A DNA stretch of 64,000 nucleotides. Origin: Thermoanaerobaculia bacterium. Lineage in GTDB: Bacteria; Acidobacteriota; Thermoanaerobaculia; Multivoradales; Multivoraceae. The notes beneath the pieces are model-generated. The model saw only the letters and a program-made list of their open reading frames with translations, did not search any database and had not been told where the DNA came from. Below are positions 1 through 9,086 of this stretch, piece after piece. Position 1 is the first letter of the stretch. Each line of letters starts with the position of its first letter. The translations under genes were made by a program, and so were the position numbers. The stretch is taken from the NCBI GenBank assembly GCA_022826745.1, contig JAJDUI010000017.1:1-64000 (forward strand), written 5' to 3'.

Positions 1-327
1 AAGCCAAACTCGAGCTGCGACGAAGTACACTCTGTCTTCACGGGTCTCTCTCCTGTGGATCTCCCAAGTCCTTGTGAATACTTGGATTATCCGCCGGAAG
101 AGACCCGATCTCAAATCCCCGGTGAGATATCCGGGCTAGCGACCCCGGCCACCGGGTTCCGCTGGGTGCGCGGGTCTTCTGACCCGCCCCGGGCGGAGCC
201 GCGGAGCGGTGGAGCCCGGATCAAAGCGGCCGCCGGCGAAGCCGGCGACGATTGCGACGCGACGCCGCCCGCGAGGTCCCGCAGGGAGCGTCAGCGGTGT
301 AGCCCAGCCGGAACTCGACGCAGCTAC
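1..327. other. gene-poor stretch with one palindromic repeat
   Basis: No coding region can be supported here. There is a TACACT hexamer at 26-31 that could be a -10 box, but no gene follows it on the plus strand. Positions 161-254 hold a family A palindromic repeat, listed separately. The remaining sequence up to the end of the HigA-like gene is GC-rich without recognisable features. Confidence 0.5.
161..254 (+). repeat. palindromic repeat A, copy 1
   Basis: The element starts with CTGGGTGCGCGGGTCTTCT. It contains a perfect hairpin at 170-187 (GCGGGTC, loop TTCT, GACCCGC). It continues with the family's usual GC-rich secondary palindromes, including CCGGCGAAGCCGG, and ends near GACGATTG. Confidence 0.9.
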
Positions 328-726
328 CTAGGCCGGCCCAGACAGGTCAACCTTGACGGTGACCCTGGCGTTGGCGTCCAGCGCGGCCAACATCTTCATC
401 AGCCGGTCCAGCGTGAAGCGCCCGAGGTCGGCGTTGCGGATGCGGGAGAAATCCGCCGCCGCGAACCCGGTAAGACTCGCCGCCTTGCGCTCGGCCAGAC
501 CGCGGTCGTTCAACACCGCGATGATCCGCGCAGCAAAGACGGCCTTGGCCTGCTTCAGGTCGGCCTCGGGGTCACCGAAGTCTCGGAAGACGTTCCCGCT
601 TCCGTGAACAAGGACCTCCTCCGGCTCGACCGGAGGATCCTCGATGTTCGGGAAGTCCTCTTCCAGCGGAGCGAGCCGCGAGAGAACCTCGGCAAGGAAT
701 GGCTTCCGGTCGTCAGCATTCGACAT
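328..726 (-). CDS. HigA2-like XRE-family antitoxin, orphan
   Basis: A 132-residue protein whose last two thirds match the helix-turn-helix antitoxin family seen with HigB/Gp49-type toxins: HGSGNVFRDFG near residue 41, then an HTH with RGLAERKAASLTGF and a C-terminal LMKMLAALDANARVTV strand. The first 40 residues (APLEEDFPNIEDPPVEPEEV) are an unusual acidic, proline-rich extension resembling the toxin-binding tail of some VapB/AbrB-type antitoxins. No RelE-like toxin gene adjoins it. It lies 71 bp downstream of the RloB-like gene on the same strand, so it could be co-transcribed with that defence pair. Its usual role would be autorepression and toxin neutralisation; with no toxin visible the present role is unknown. 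Confidence 0.7.
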   Translation of the reverse strand: MSNADDRKPFLAEVLSRLAPLEEDFPNIEDPPVEPEEVLVHGSGNVFRDFGDPEADLKQAKAVFAARIIAVLNDRGLAERKAASLTGFAAADFSRIRNADLGRFTLDRLMKMLAALDANARVTVKVDLSGPA

Positions 727-797
727 ACGCCAAGCCTAAGGCACGGTCCGACCGGTGTGGGCCTCCCACATCGACCGAGTCCTTCCGCTCCCGACGT

Positions 798-1403
798 TCA
801 TCCGAGGTCCTGCAGGCGCTTGATCAGGCGGCCGATGTCCGTACCAGGTGACGCGCCCGCTCTCGCGGCTTTCTCGGCGTTCTGAATGGCCGTGTCGCGA
901 AGGTCGCTCAGGCTGTCGAAGAAACGACGGTCCCCCTTCCGGTAGTCGTCCACGTGTCTTCGCAGCATTCTGGTCGCCTGTTCGCAGCCGCCGACCTTGT
1001 GGAACGGCCGCGTCGTGTACTCGAAATGAAGCAGCAGCCAGTACTCGAAGCACGGATCCGAAATCACCGCTTCGATCTTCGGGCCGCCCCGACGTTTCCC
1101 GGCACGCTCGTGCCAAGCGAGGAACTTCCGAACTTCTTCTTCGCGCCCATCGTGGTCCAGAACGCACCAGATCTCGTCGAGGCCGGGATCGCTCAAACGG
1201 GCTTCGTCGGCGGCCTTCGTCAGGCCGCGGAGTCCCCTGACCTTGGAAGGACGCCACACGTGGACGCTGGGCAGTCTCATCTCGACCCTCAGGGCGGAGA
1301 AGTAGACGTGTTCCGTCTTCTGGCCCTCACAAAGAACCAGAATCCTGGGTCTGGGAAGGGAGAGCGACCGATACGGTCTCCGCGGCTGGCGTCGTGGCGC
1401 CAT
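798..1403 (-). CDS. RloB-like protein (AbiLii-type)
   Basis: A 201-residue protein starting MAPRRQPRRPYRSL; the start was chosen because it lies 17 bp after the upstream ATPase stop and just before the conserved core. RloB-family marks are ILVLCEGQKTEHVYFSAL near residue 20 (acidic motif E..T...YF), a VLDHDGREEE acidic motif, and SDPCFEYWLLLHFE, the most conserved block of the family. RloB proteins are predicted TOPRIM-like nucleases and pair with RloA-type ATPases; the same pairing forms the lactococcal AbiL abortive infection system. The gene follows rloA in the same operon, which fits. An anti-phage role is inferred from family and pairing only. Confidence 0.85.
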   Translation of the reverse strand: MAPRRQPRRPYRSLSLPRPRILVLCEGQKTEHVYFSALRVEMRLPSVHVWRPSKVRGLRGLTKAADEARLSDPGLDEIWCVLDHDGREEEVRKFLAWHERAGKRRGGPKIEAVISDPCFEYWLLLHFEYTTRPFHKVGGCEQATRMLRRHVDDYRKGDRRFFDSLSDLRDTAIQNAEKAARAGASPGTDIGRLIKRLQDLG

Positions 1404-1420
1404 CGACTGCCTTCGTGGCC

Positions 1421-2698
1421 CTAGCCGTACTCGGCAATCACCGGCACGCCGCCGTAGCGTCCGCCAAGATAGCCCCGGTCCAGCGATTCGCGGCGACGCG
1501 GCTTGAACGCGCTCACCGGCGTCAGGTTCGAGGCCTCCGTAGCCGCATCCTTGTCGACCAGCCAGATCTGATCCCGGTCGAGGGCGCCCTTCATCGGCGT
1601 CGTGTCGTGGAGCGTTGCGACGAGTTGAGCGCACCGACCCTCACTCTCCGGAGGAGCGCTGTTGATCCGTCGAATCAGCGCGGCGGTCAGGTGCGCATGC
1701 ATGCTGGAGTCCAGCTCGTCGACGACGACCACAAGGTCGTTGTCGAGCACATCGAGCCACGGACCTGCTAGCGCAAAGAGCCGCTGAGTGCCGTCAGACT
1801 CCTCATCGAGGTCCAGGAAGTGCGTCTCGGTGCACCCCTCAGGACGGTGACCGAGATCGGCCTCCCAGAGGTCCAGCGTTGTGTGGCCCGCATCCTTGAA
1901 CTCCTTCAGGATCTCCGGCGGCGGGCTGGGACGCAGGTCGTCTACCCGGACCGACTCCTTGCGGGTTCGCAAGGAGGACACGGCGATATCCGCCTCCCGT
2001 AGCACCCGTAGCACTCTCTCGGTGGCCCGCTCGTCGCCGTCGATCATCGCGATGGTGAGGGCAGGAAGAAGGCCTCCCGCCGTTACGACTCGGAGACGCT
2101 GCTGGAACCACCCCACGACCGGCGTAAAGACCTCGCTGTTCAGCTGAGCAGCCGTCGAGACGAGCAGCGTGTCCGGCCTTGTGCTCGCTTGCCAAGCTCT
2201 CTTCTCGCCGCGCACGGAAGCCCCGAAGTTCCAGGACTCTTCGCCTGTTGCCGGGTCGTACTCTCGATCAAGCAGCATTCGCTGCCGTCCCCCGACCGGC
2301 CACTGGTACAGCCACTCCTCGTGGACGCGTTCGCTGTCCACCGAGAAGCCGTACTCGTAGACGGACCCTGTCTCGACAAACGAGATCTCGAAGGTCGTGG
2401 GACGCGACCGGCTCTCGGCGTCGAACCGGAACGGCTCGTGGGGAATCGGCTCGCCGGTCTGGCGTCGTTTAGAGGAACCGATGACGAACGAGTCAACGAA
2501 GCCGAGCGCCCGGATGAGCCGGGACTTGCCGCTCCCGTTGGCGCCGTAGAGCGCAGCGGCGCGGTGGAGCCAAGGGACACGGCGTACGCCGGTGTCGAAC
2601 GAGAACTCGTCGTCATCCGTCTTGCGCGGCGGCACGAGCGTGAGTTCCTGGCGGTCCTTGAAGCAGGCGTAGTTGGTAACGGCGAACGAAATGAGCAC
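1421..2698 (-). CDS. RloA-like AAA ATPase (AbiLi-type)
   Basis: A 425-residue ATPase starting at GTG (VLISFAVTNYACF) with a GGAGG ribosome binding site five bases upstream; the open frame runs further upstream but only through repeat sequence. Walker A is GANGSGKS at residues 52-59, an ABC-like signature (EESDGTQRLFAL) lies near residue 305, and Walker B plus the catalytic acid is VVVVDELDSSMHAHL near 323. This is the AAA_15/AAA_21 arrangement of RloA, which N-terminally begins with the FxxxNYxcF strand. Its partner RloB follows 17 bp downstream. The pair probably acts as an abortive-infection or nuclease-type phage defence. It is not associated here with a type I restriction locus, where RloA was first described. 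Confidence 0.85.
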   Translation of the reverse strand: MLISFAVTNYACFKDRQELTLVPPRKTDDDEFSFDTGVRRVPWLHRAAALYGANGSGKSRLIRALGFVDSFVIGSSKRRQTGEPIPHEPFRFDAESRSRPTTFEISFVETGSVYEYGFSVDSERVHEEWLYQWPVGGRQRMLLDREYDPATGEESWNFGASVRGEKRAWQASTRPDTLLVSTAAQLNSEVFTPVVGWFQQRLRVVTAGGLLPALTIAMIDGDERATERVLRVLREADIAVSSLRTRKESVRVDDLRPSPPPEILKEFKDAGHTTLDLWEADLGHRPEGCTETHFLDLDEESDGTQRLFALAGPWLDVLDNDLVVVVDELDSSMHAHLTAALIRRINSAPPESEGRCAQLVATLHDTTPMKGALDRDQIWLVDKDAATEASNLTPVSAFKPRRRESLDRGYLGGRYGGVPVIAEYG

Positions 2699-2826
2699 AC
2701 AGCCTCCGATCAGGCGAGTTTGGATCGTGATTGTGGCGGAATCGGCCGCAATCGTCAACTTAAGATGGACAAAGATCGTCTCTAATGAGAGTTCCGGCCG
2801 TCGAAGGGCCTTCGCCGTAGCCCTAG

Positions 2827-2934
2827 CGGAGCCGCGGAGCGGTCGAGCCCGGATCAAAGCGGCCGCCGGCGAAGCCGGCGACGATTTCAACGCCGCCTCC
2901 GGCGGCAGCGGGTCAGAAGACCCGCGTACCCAGC
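2827..2934 (-). repeat. palindromic repeat A, copy 2
   Basis: Inverse orientation copy. It carries GCCGGCGAAGCCGGC and CGCCGCCTCCGGCGGCAG palindromes and ends with the hairpin GCGGGTC-AGAA-GACCCGC at 2909-2926 followed by GTACCCAG. It fills most of the 302-bp gap between the divergent rloA and DsbA-like genes; nothing else was seen there except the rloA ribosome binding site. Confidence 0.9.
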
Positions 2935-3000
2935 AGAAGCCCTCCAGGCAAGGGGTGCGCGGGGATAGCCTCGCCGGCCTACGGCACCCGGGGAGCATTC

Positions 3001-4449
3001 ATGTCGATCAAGTCGTTCGCCTCGAAGCAGTTCTCGACCCACCTCCTTGACGAGCGGCGGCGGGACAAGGCACGGGCACGCGTCGAGCGGGAACGCCGGC
3101 GGAAGGGGGAGCCGCACCGGATCGAGTTCTTCCACGAGGTCGACGACCCGTACTCGCATCTGCTGGCTCAGGCGCTGGTGAAGCTGGAGGAGCGCTACGA
3201 GGTCGAGGTGGTGACCTGGCTGGTGGAGCCGCCGGAGGACTGGGCGGCGCCGGCGCGGGCGTTGCTGGAGTCGTACTCGCTTGTTGATGCGCGGCGGTTG
3301 GCGGAGAAGGCTGGACTGCATCCGACGGCCGCGGCGCCGCCGAGCGCTGAGCGGGTGCTCGATGTTCAGCAGCAACTGGTCGCGACTCTGGCGACGCCGG
3401 AGGAAGCGGGAGGCCGCGCCACGCTTGAGGCCGCGGTGGCGCTGAGCAGGGAGCTGTGGGAGAACGAGTCGAGTGGCCGGCGCACCCAGCGTGCGGCGTC
3501 AGTGCAGGCTGCGCTCAACGCGGGCACGGAACGGCGCGCGGAGTTGGGGCACTACCTGGGTGGTACTTGCTTCTACGGTGGCGAGTGGACCTGGGGGATT
3601 GATCGGCTTGCTTACCTGGAGGAGCGGTTGGCCGATCTGGGGGCCCGGCGACCGGGCGGCGACCCGGATGCCGGCCAGAAGGCCGGCGCACCGACAGGGG
3701 GCGCATCGGCAGGAGACGTACCGACGGGAGGCGCACCGACACAGGCAGGGGACGCACCGACGGTGGGTCGTGGCGAGATCACGCCGATCTACGCGCAGCC
3801 GCGGCTGCTCGAACAGCCGGTTCCGGCCGGCGCCCTCGAAGCTGCCGACCTTCCCGACTTGCACTTCTTCGCGTCGTTCCGCAGCCCGTACACCTGGATC
3901 TCGACCGAGCGGGTGATCCGGCTTGCCGAAGCGTTCGGCGTCGACCTGCGGATCCGCTTCGTCCTGCCGATGGTGATGCGCGGCCTCCCCGTGAAGCGGT
4001 CAAAGCGCGTCTACATCCTGCTCGATGCGGCGCGCGAGGCGCGGCGTAGCGGCGTTCCCTTCGGACCCATCTCCGATCCGGTCGGCAAGCCGGTGGAGCG
4101 GGGCTACTCGCTGCTGCCTTGGGCTGTCGAGCAGGGCAAGGGCATCGAGTACTTCCGGTCGTTCATGACGCTGGTGTTCTCGCAGGCTGTCGATGCGGGA
4201 TCGGACCGGGGATTGCGGCGGATCGTCGAGGAGGCGGGGCTGGACTGGTCGGAGGGGCGTGGCTACCTGGACGATCCGGCCTGGCGGGAGGAGGCGGAGC
4301 GGAATCGGGAGGAGTTGTTTGATCTCGGGCTTTGGGGCGTGCCTTCGTTTCGCGTGGGGTCGGTGGCGGTGTGGGGGCAGGATCGGTTGTGGGTGCTGGA
4401 GGATGAGTATCGGCGGCTCGCGCTCGCCGCTTCGCGGCTGCGCGCCTGA
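3001..4449 (+). CDS. tandem DsbA/HCCA-isomerase-like protein
   Basis: A 482-residue protein with two thioredoxin-fold DsbA-family halves, of the 2-hydroxychromene-2-carboxylate isomerase / GST-kappa type. The first half is about residues 40-160 (RIEFFHEVDDPYSHLLAQAL), the second about 280-470, starting LHFFASFRSPYTWIST and including the cis-proline loop LWGVPSFRVG. There is no CxxC, so it is unlikely to be a disulfide oxidoreductase; the Ser-Pro-Tyr motif suits a glutathione-linked isomerase. A GGGGAG site lies five bases before the ATG. Residues 223-254 between the halves are encoded by a family B repeat with tandem GAPTGG-like units, an in-frame repeat insertion. The substrate is unknown. 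There is no signal peptide, so it is cytoplasmic. Confidence 0.75.
   Translation: MSIKSFASKQFSTHLLDERRRDKARARVERERRRKGEPHRIEFFHEVDDPYSHLLAQALVKLEERYEVEVVTWLVEPPEDWAAPARALLESYSLVDARRLAEKAGLHPTAAAPPSAERVLDVQQQLVATLATPEEAGGRATLEAAVALSRELWENESSGRRTQRAASVQAALNAGTERRAELGHYLGGTCFYGGEWTWGIDRLAYLEERLADLGARRPGGDPDAGQKAGAPTGGASAGDVPTGGAPTQAGDAPTVGRGEITPIYAQPRLLEQPVPAGALEAADLPDLHFFASFRSPYTWISTERVIRLAEAFGVDLRIRFVLPMVMRGLPVKRSKRVYILLDAAREARRSGVPFGPISDPVGKPVERGYSLLPWAVEQGKGIEYFRSFMTLVFSQAVDAGSDRGLRRIVEEAGLDWSEGRGYLDDPAWREEAERNREELFDLGLWGVPSFRVGSVAVWGQDRLWVLEDEYRRLALAASRLRA
3667..3763 (+). repeat. palindromic repeat B inside a coding sequence
   Basis: GATGCCGGCCAGAAGGCCGG with the following GCGCACCGACAGG is the family B unit (stem GCCGGCC, loop AGAA, stem GGCCGGC). 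It is followed by four or five degenerate tandem units of the GGCGCACCGACAGG type. The whole is multiple-of-three in length and translated as an Ala/Gly/Pro/Thr-rich linker in the DsbA-like protein. Confidence 0.85.
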
Positions 4450-4608
4450 TGCCGGCCAGAAGGCCGGCGCACCGACAGGCGACCCGGAACAAGGCGGCCG
4501 CCGGCGAAGCCGGCGACGATGTTGGCCGCAGAGGAGGAGGTCGGCCTTCGGCCGGCGATTCAACGCCGCCTTCGGCGGCAGCGGGTCAGAAGACCCGCGT
4601 ACCCAGCA
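4447..4608. repeat. composite repeat: B unit followed by inverse A unit
   Basis: A B unit (GATGCCGGCCAGAAGGCCGG) begins within the stop codon of the DsbA-like gene. It is followed by GCCGGCGAAGCCGGC, a CGGCCTTCGGCCG palindrome and a family A hairpin GCGGGTC-AGAA-GACCCGC at 4581-4598. It lies between convergent genes and may act as a bidirectional terminator-like structure. No T-tract is visible. Confidence 0.9.
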
Positions 4609-4630
4609 GAGGGGCACCCGGTGGGTTACT

Positions 4631-7213
4631 TCACCAGCGGTAGTTCAGCCGGGCGTAGTAGTACCCGCCGCTGAGACCCCACGGGGTCACCGGGCTGTAC
4701 CGCGAACCCAGCACGTCGACCAGCGGCGCGGGCGCCGACGCCAGCACGTCGAACATGTTCTGCGCGCCGATGGACAGCGTCGTGTCGCCGGCGATCGGGA
4801 TGCTCGCCTCGAAGTCGACGATGTAGGCCGTGTCCTGGACCGGCGGCGCGGAGTCGACCCACAGCCGCGTGTAGTAGTAGTCGATCCAGGAGCCGTAGTA
4901 ACTGAGGCGGCCGAGGAGGTTCACCGGCCCGACCTGCTGGCCGACGGCGAAGTTCCAGCGCAGACGCGGCACGCCGCGCTCGATGGAGAGCACGTCCGCC
5001 GCGCTCAGCAGGTCGGAGTCCTTCGTGACCTCGGTGTCGGTGTAGTTCAGGGTGAAGCTGAACTCGGTGTCGCCGCCGAGGGCGAGCGGAATCCAGGTCG
5101 AGACGAGGTCGATGCCCTGGGTACGGGTCGAGAAGTCGTTGATGAAGAAGCGGAAGAAGGAGAGGTTTCGCGCCGACGTGATGCCCTGCGACAGCAGCAG
5201 CTCGCGCTCGTCCTCGGTCAGCGTGATCACCTGCGACAGCGACAGCCGGTCGTCGATCTCGACGTCGAAGATGTCGGCGGTCAGCGTGAACGGCCCGTTG
5301 TCGATCACCAGGCCGGCCGTGGTGTGGACCGACTCCTCGGGCTCCAGCGGCTTGCCTCCGCGCAGCTCCGCCGCGATGAAGGTGGACGGCACGGTGGCGC
5401 TGTCGACGAGTTCCAGGGTCACCGGATCGATCGTCGTCTGCACGTTCAGCGCGTTCTGCTGTCCGGGCGTCGGCGCGCGGAATCCGGTGCTGACGCCGCC
5501 GCGCAGGGCAGCGGTGTCGCTCAGCTCGCGGCGGAACGACAGCTTGCCGTTCGTCGTGTTGCCGAAGACGTCGTAGTCCTCGACCCTCAGCGCGGCGCCC
5601 AAGCCCCAGCGGTCGTCCTCGCCGTGCAGCTCGACATCGCCGTAGACGGCGACGTTGTCGCGGCTCCACTTCCCGGCCGTGTAGTCGGGGAACCCGGGGA
5701 AGCCGTTCGAGGCGGGGATGAAGCCCTGCTCCGCGTAGGGGCCGACCTCCCACGACGGCCGCCCCCCGGCGTCGATCGTGAAGCTCTCGTCGCGCCACTC
5801 GGCGCCGGCGGCAACGCTGAGTCTGTCGGACACCGGGTAGGAGATGTCGAAGTTCAGGTTGACATCTTCCTGTTCGTAGAGGCCGGGGTCGAAGTCGCGC
5901 GGCGTGTCCGGGCCGAGCGACGCGTTGACGGTGTTCATGAAGAAGAAGTCCGATTCGTGCGAGCCGAGACTGGCGGAGAGATCCCAGGTGAAGCCGTTGT
6001 CCAGCTCCTTGCGGAACCCCGCGACGATCGAGCTGTCCGTCACGAAGCCGCCGAACTGCGGGGTGAAGCCGCCCGGCGCGATCTCCTGGAAGGAGAAGCA
6101 GTTCGGGTCGGCGAACACCTGGGCGAGGGCGTCCTGGTCGGGCACGTTGCCGGTCACCGTGACGACGGGACAGTTCGCGGAACCCATGCCCTGCGCCCGG
6201 AGCACGTCGCCGATCAGCAGCGTCTGGCCGCCGTCGAGGCTGTAGATGCTCTGCCGCGAGTTCGGGTTGCGGAAGAAGAAGCCCTCCGTCATCTTCTTCT
6301 CGGCGAAGTTGGCGAAGCCGTAGAACTCGAGGCCGCCGTCGGAACGGCTGCCGATGTTGGCGAACAGCTTCACGTCGTCGTCGACCGCCGGGTTGCCCCA
6401 GATCTGCGCCGGCTGGCGGACGTCGTGGTTGCCGGCGGCGATCAGCGCGGCGGCGTCCTGGCGCTGGACGCTGCGGCTGGTCGGGTCGGCCTCGCCGTAC
6501 TCGAAGCTGAAGTTGGCGAAGCCGTTGGCCCCCATCGGCAGGCCGAAGTTGCCGGCGACGCTGTAGCCGGCGCCGTCGCCCGCGATGTAGCTGCCGCTGT
6601 TCAGCTCGATCGCGCCGCCGGAGGCGTCGTCCCTGAGCAGGAAGTTGATGACGCCCGCGATCGCGTCCGAGCCGTACTGTGCCGACGCGCCGTCGCGCAG
6701 CACTTCGACCCGTTGCAGGGCGATGGCCGGGATCGTCGAGATGTCGGGCCCCTGCGCGCCGTCCGTCACGCCGCCGAACCAGGCGACGACCGACGACCGG
6801 TGCCGGCGCTTGCCGTTGACCAGGATCAGCGTGTGGTCGTGCGCGAGGTTGCGCAGGCTCGACGGCCGCACCAGGGTCGCCGCGTCGCTGATCGGGTGGG
6901 TCGCCACGTTGAAGGAGGGGATGAGGTTCCGCAACTGGTAGTCGATCGCGGAGGCGCCCTGGCGCGTGATGTCCTCGACCGGGATCGCGTCGATGGGGAC
7001 CTGCGATTCGGTCACCGAGCGGGCGTGCGCGCGGCTGCCCAGGACGACGATCTGCTCGTCGAACTCGCGTTCAGGCGCTTGCTCGTCTGCCTCCGCCTGG
7101 GCCTGTTCGTCTTCGGCGGATTCCGCTTCCTGGGCCGTTGCGGCGGCTGGCGCGAGCAGTAGTGAGGCGGTGACTGCCGTCGCCAGCAGCGAGTGTCTCG
7201 TCGTCCGGGTCAT
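4631..7213 (-). CDS. TonB-dependent outer-membrane receptor 1
   Basis: An 860-residue protein with a signal peptide (MTRTTRHSLLATAVTASLLL, cleaved after ATAQ), a plug domain from about residue 45 (QIVVLGSRAHARSVTESQVP, LQRVEVLRDGASAQYGSDAI, AGVINFLLR) and a long beta-barrel ending in the aromatic RLNYRW expected for barrel insertion. The ATG is preceded by AAGGAG at seven bases, and the longer upstream frame is repeat sequence. Residues before the plug are Glu/Gln rich (EAESAEDEQAQAEADEQAPE). The two plug motifs and the barrel resemble receptors of the FecA/CirA class. The ligand cannot be told from sequence; no regulator or TonB gene adjoins it. Energised transport would depend on TonB-ExbBD encoded elsewhere. 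Confidence 0.93.
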   Translation of the reverse strand: MTRTTRHSLLATAVTASLLLAPAAATAQEAESAEDEQAQAEADEQAPEREFDEQIVVLGSRAHARSVTESQVPIDAIPVEDITRQGASAIDYQLRNLIPSFNVATHPISDAATLVRPSSLRNLAHDHTLILVNGKRRHRSSVVAWFGGVTDGAQGPDISTIPAIALQRVEVLRDGASAQYGSDAIAGVINFLLRDDASGGAIELNSGSYIAGDGAGYSVAGNFGLPMGANGFANFSFEYGEADPTSRSVQRQDAAALIAAGNHDVRQPAQIWGNPAVDDDVKLFANIGSRSDGGLEFYGFANFAEKKMTEGFFFRNPNSRQSIYSLDGGQTLLIGDVLRAQGMGSANCPVVTVTGNVPDQDALAQVFADPNCFSFQEIAPGGFTPQFGGFVTDSSIVAGFRKELDNGFTWDLSASLGSHESDFFFMNTVNASLGPDTPRDFDPGLYEQEDVNLNFDISYPVSDRLSVAAGAEWRDESFTIDAGGRPSWEVGPYAEQGFIPASNGFPGFPDYTAGKWSRDNVAVYGDVELHGEDDRWGLGAALRVEDYDVFGNTTNGKLSFRRELSDTAALRGGVSTGFRAPTPGQQNALNVQTTIDPVTLELVDSATVPSTFIAAELRGGKPLEPEESVHTTAGLVIDNGPFTLTADIFDVEIDDRLSLSQVITLTEDERELLLSQGITSARNLSFFRFFINDFSTRTQGIDLVSTWIPLALGGDTEFSFTLNYTDTEVTKDSDLLSAADVLSIERGVPRLRWNFAVGQQVGPVNLLGRLSYYGSWIDYYYTRLWVDSAPPVQDTAYIVDFEASIPIAGDTTLSIGAQNMFDVLASAPAPLVDVLGSRYSPVTPWGLSGGYYYARLNYRW

Positions 7214-7369
7214 GGACGCGCTCCTTTCGTTCTCTGTGATGGCTGTGTTGCCGCGGACCTTGCAGGCCGGGGGGCTTACATGCCGACCAGGCCGCGCGGC
7301 TAGCTCATCAATGCGGCGGGGATTGTATGGGAACCGGTGCGGAGTGGTCGCCGCCTCGCGGCGCGTACT

Positions 7370-7420
7370 TCCGGCCGCCTTCGGCGGCAGCCGGCCAGAA
7401 GGCCGGCGCACCGACAGGCG
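7370..7420 (+). repeat. palindromic repeat B
   Basis: CCGCCTTCGGCGGCAG joined to the B hairpin GCCGGCC-AGAA-GGCCGGC (7390-7407) and GCACCGACAGG. It sits just beyond the yejF stop codon. The rest of the gap up to the TonB receptor start (7214-7369) shows only the receptor's ribosome binding site. Confidence 0.9.
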
Positions 7421-7424
7421 GCTT

Positions 7425-9086
7425 CTAGGTCGGGTCGCTGCCCAGATCGAGGGCGGCGTTCATCAGGGCGCGGGTGTAGGGGTCGCGCGGGGCCTCGAAC
7501 AGTTCGTCGGCCGGGCCGTGCTCGACGATGCGGCCGTCCTTCATCACGGCGATGTCGTCGCAGAGCGCGCGGACGACTTTCAGGTCGTGGCTGATGAAGA
7601 GGTAGGTCAAGCCGTGGCGCCGCTGAAGATCGAGCAGGAGTTCCACGATCTGGGCTTGCACGGTCATGTCGAGCGAGGAGGTCGGTTCGTCGAGGACGAC
7701 GAAGCGGGGGCGGAGAATCATCGCCCGGGCGACGGCGATCCGCTGGCGCTGGCCGCCGGAGAACTCGTGCGGATAGCGGCTCTGGATCCCGGGTTCCAGG
7801 CCGACCTCGCCGAGGATCTCGGCGACCCGGCGGCGGCGCTCGCCCGCCGGGAGGCCGGGTTCGTGGATGCCCAGGCCCTCGGCGACGATCTCTTCGACGG
7901 TCAGCCGCGGCGACAGGCTGCCGTACGGATCCTGGAAGACGATCTGCATCGACCGGCGCAGGGGCCGGAGCTGCCGGAAGCCCAGGCTGTCGATCGCGCC
8001 TCCGTCGAAGACGATCTCGCCGCGGCTCCTGAGCAGCCGGACGATCGCCATCGCCAGGGTCGTCTTGCCGCTTCCGGACTCGCCGACGACGCCGAGGCTG
8101 TGGCCCTGGCGGACGCGCAGCGACACGTCGTCGACGGCCACCAGCGTCTTCTTCCGCGGCCAGCCGCGCAGGGGGAACTCCACGGTCAGGTCCTTCGCTT
8201 CGACCAGAGCCGGCGCGTCGTCCTCGGGGATCGGGCAGGCGCCGCGGGGCTCGGCGTCGATCAGCTTGCGCGTGTAGGGGTGGCGCGGGCGCTGGAAGAC
8301 GTCGGCGGTGGCCCCCTCCTCGACGACGCGCCCCTGCTCCATCACGTACACGCGGTCCGCCATCGCGCGGACGATGCCGAGGTCGTGAGTGATCAGCAGC
8401 AGCGCCATGCCGAGCCGCTCCTGGAGTTCCTTGATCAGCGCGAGGATCTGCGCCTGGACGGTGACGTCGAGCGCCGTCGTCGGCTCGTCGGCGATCAGCA
8501 GATCGGGATCGCCCGCGATCGCCATGGCGATCATCACCCGCTGGCGCTGGCCGCCGGAGAGCTGGTGGGGATAGGAGTCGAGCCGTTCGCGCGCCTCCTG
8601 GAGGCCGACCAGTTCGAGTAGCTCGACCGTCCGTTCGAAGGCCTCGGGTCCGCGCAGTCCGCCGTGCAGGGCCAGCACTTCCTCGACCTGCTTGCGGATC
8701 GTGTGGAGCGGATTGAGCGAGGTCATCGGCTCCTGGAAGACCATGGAGATCCGGCTGCCGCGGATGGCCCGCATCTGCGGCTCGTCCGCGCCGATGACTT
8801 CGTCGCCGTCGACGAGGATCGAGCCGGTCGGGTGCGAGGCGCGGGGGTAGGAGAGGAGTTGGAGGACGGAGAGTGCGGTGACGGACTTGCCGGAGCCGGA
8901 CTCGCCGACCAGGGCGACGGATTCGCCGCGGTCGAGGCGGAGGTCGAGCCCGTGGACGACCTGGACGTCGTCGAAGGCAACGGCGAGGTTGGAGATCTGG
9001 AGGAATGGCGCCGTGTTGTTCTCGGATGCCGGCCAGAAGGCCGGCGCACCGACACTCGGGGCACCCGGTGTATGGCGCTTCGTCAT
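7425..9086 (-). CDS. yejF: YejF-type duplicated ABC ATPase
   Basis: A 553-residue ATPase with two nucleotide-binding domains, as in the oligopeptide/microcin C importer YejABEF. Domain one has Walker A GESGSGKS, signature LSGGQRQRV and Walker [13 protein letters not shown]; domain two has [22 protein letters not shown] and [12 protein letters not shown]. OppD/DppD-type C-terminal [12 protein letters not shown] motifs follow domain one. The ATG overlaps the yejE stop (TGATG), so translation is probably coupled. Residues 7-22 ([17 protein letters not shown]) are the reverse translation of a family B repeat, which explains a protein about 20 residues longer than usual. Part of a four-gene operon with yejA, yejB and yejE. 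Confidence 0.93.
   Translation of the reverse strand: MTKRHTPGAPSVGAPAFWPASENNTAPFLQISNLAVAFDDVQVVHGLDLRLDRGESVALVGESGSGKSVTALSVLQLLSYPRASHPTGSILVDGDEVIGADEPQMRAIRGSRISMVFQEPMTSLNPLHTIRKQVEEVLALHGGLRGPEAFERTVELLELVGLQEARERLDSYPHQLSGGQRQRVMIAMAIAGDPDLLIADEPTTALDVTVQAQILALIKELQERLGMALLLITHDLGIVRAMADRVYVMEQGRVVEEGATADVFQRPRHPYTRKLIDAEPRGACPIPEDDAPALVEAKDLTVEFPLRGWPRKKTLVAVDDVSLRVRQGHSLGVVGESGSGKTTLAMAIVRLLRSRGEIVFDGGAIDSLGFRQLRPLRRSMQIVFQDPYGSLSPRLTVEEIVAEGLGIHEPGLPAGERRRRVAEILGEVGLEPGIQSRYPHEFSGGQRQRIAVARAMILRPRFVVLDEPTSSLDMTVQAQIVELLLDLQRRHGLTYLFISHDLKVVRALCDDIAVMKDGRIVEHGPADELFEAPRDPYTRALMNAALDLGSDPT
9025..9055 (+). repeat. palindromic repeat B inside yejF
   Basis: GGATGCCGGCCAGAAGGCCG plus GCGCACCGACA, an intact family B unit lying within the first 22 codons of yejF, read on the minus strand as GAPAFWPAS. 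It keeps the frame and the start codon. Confidence 0.9.

Noticed and set aside
1421..2998. Longer RloA start at 2998
   Set aside because: The additional N-terminus is translated repeat sequence; GTG at 2698 has a good ribosome binding site and begins with the family's first strand.
4447..4608. Rho-independent terminators at the repeat hairpins
   Set aside because: The hairpins are strong but no T-tract follows any of them. A termination role remains possible but was not annotated.
4193..7162. A 989-codon open frame on the plus strand opposite TonB receptor 1
   Set aside because: It is an antisense shadow: composition is Arg/Val/Asp-rich, with no domains, while the minus strand encodes an unmistakable receptor.
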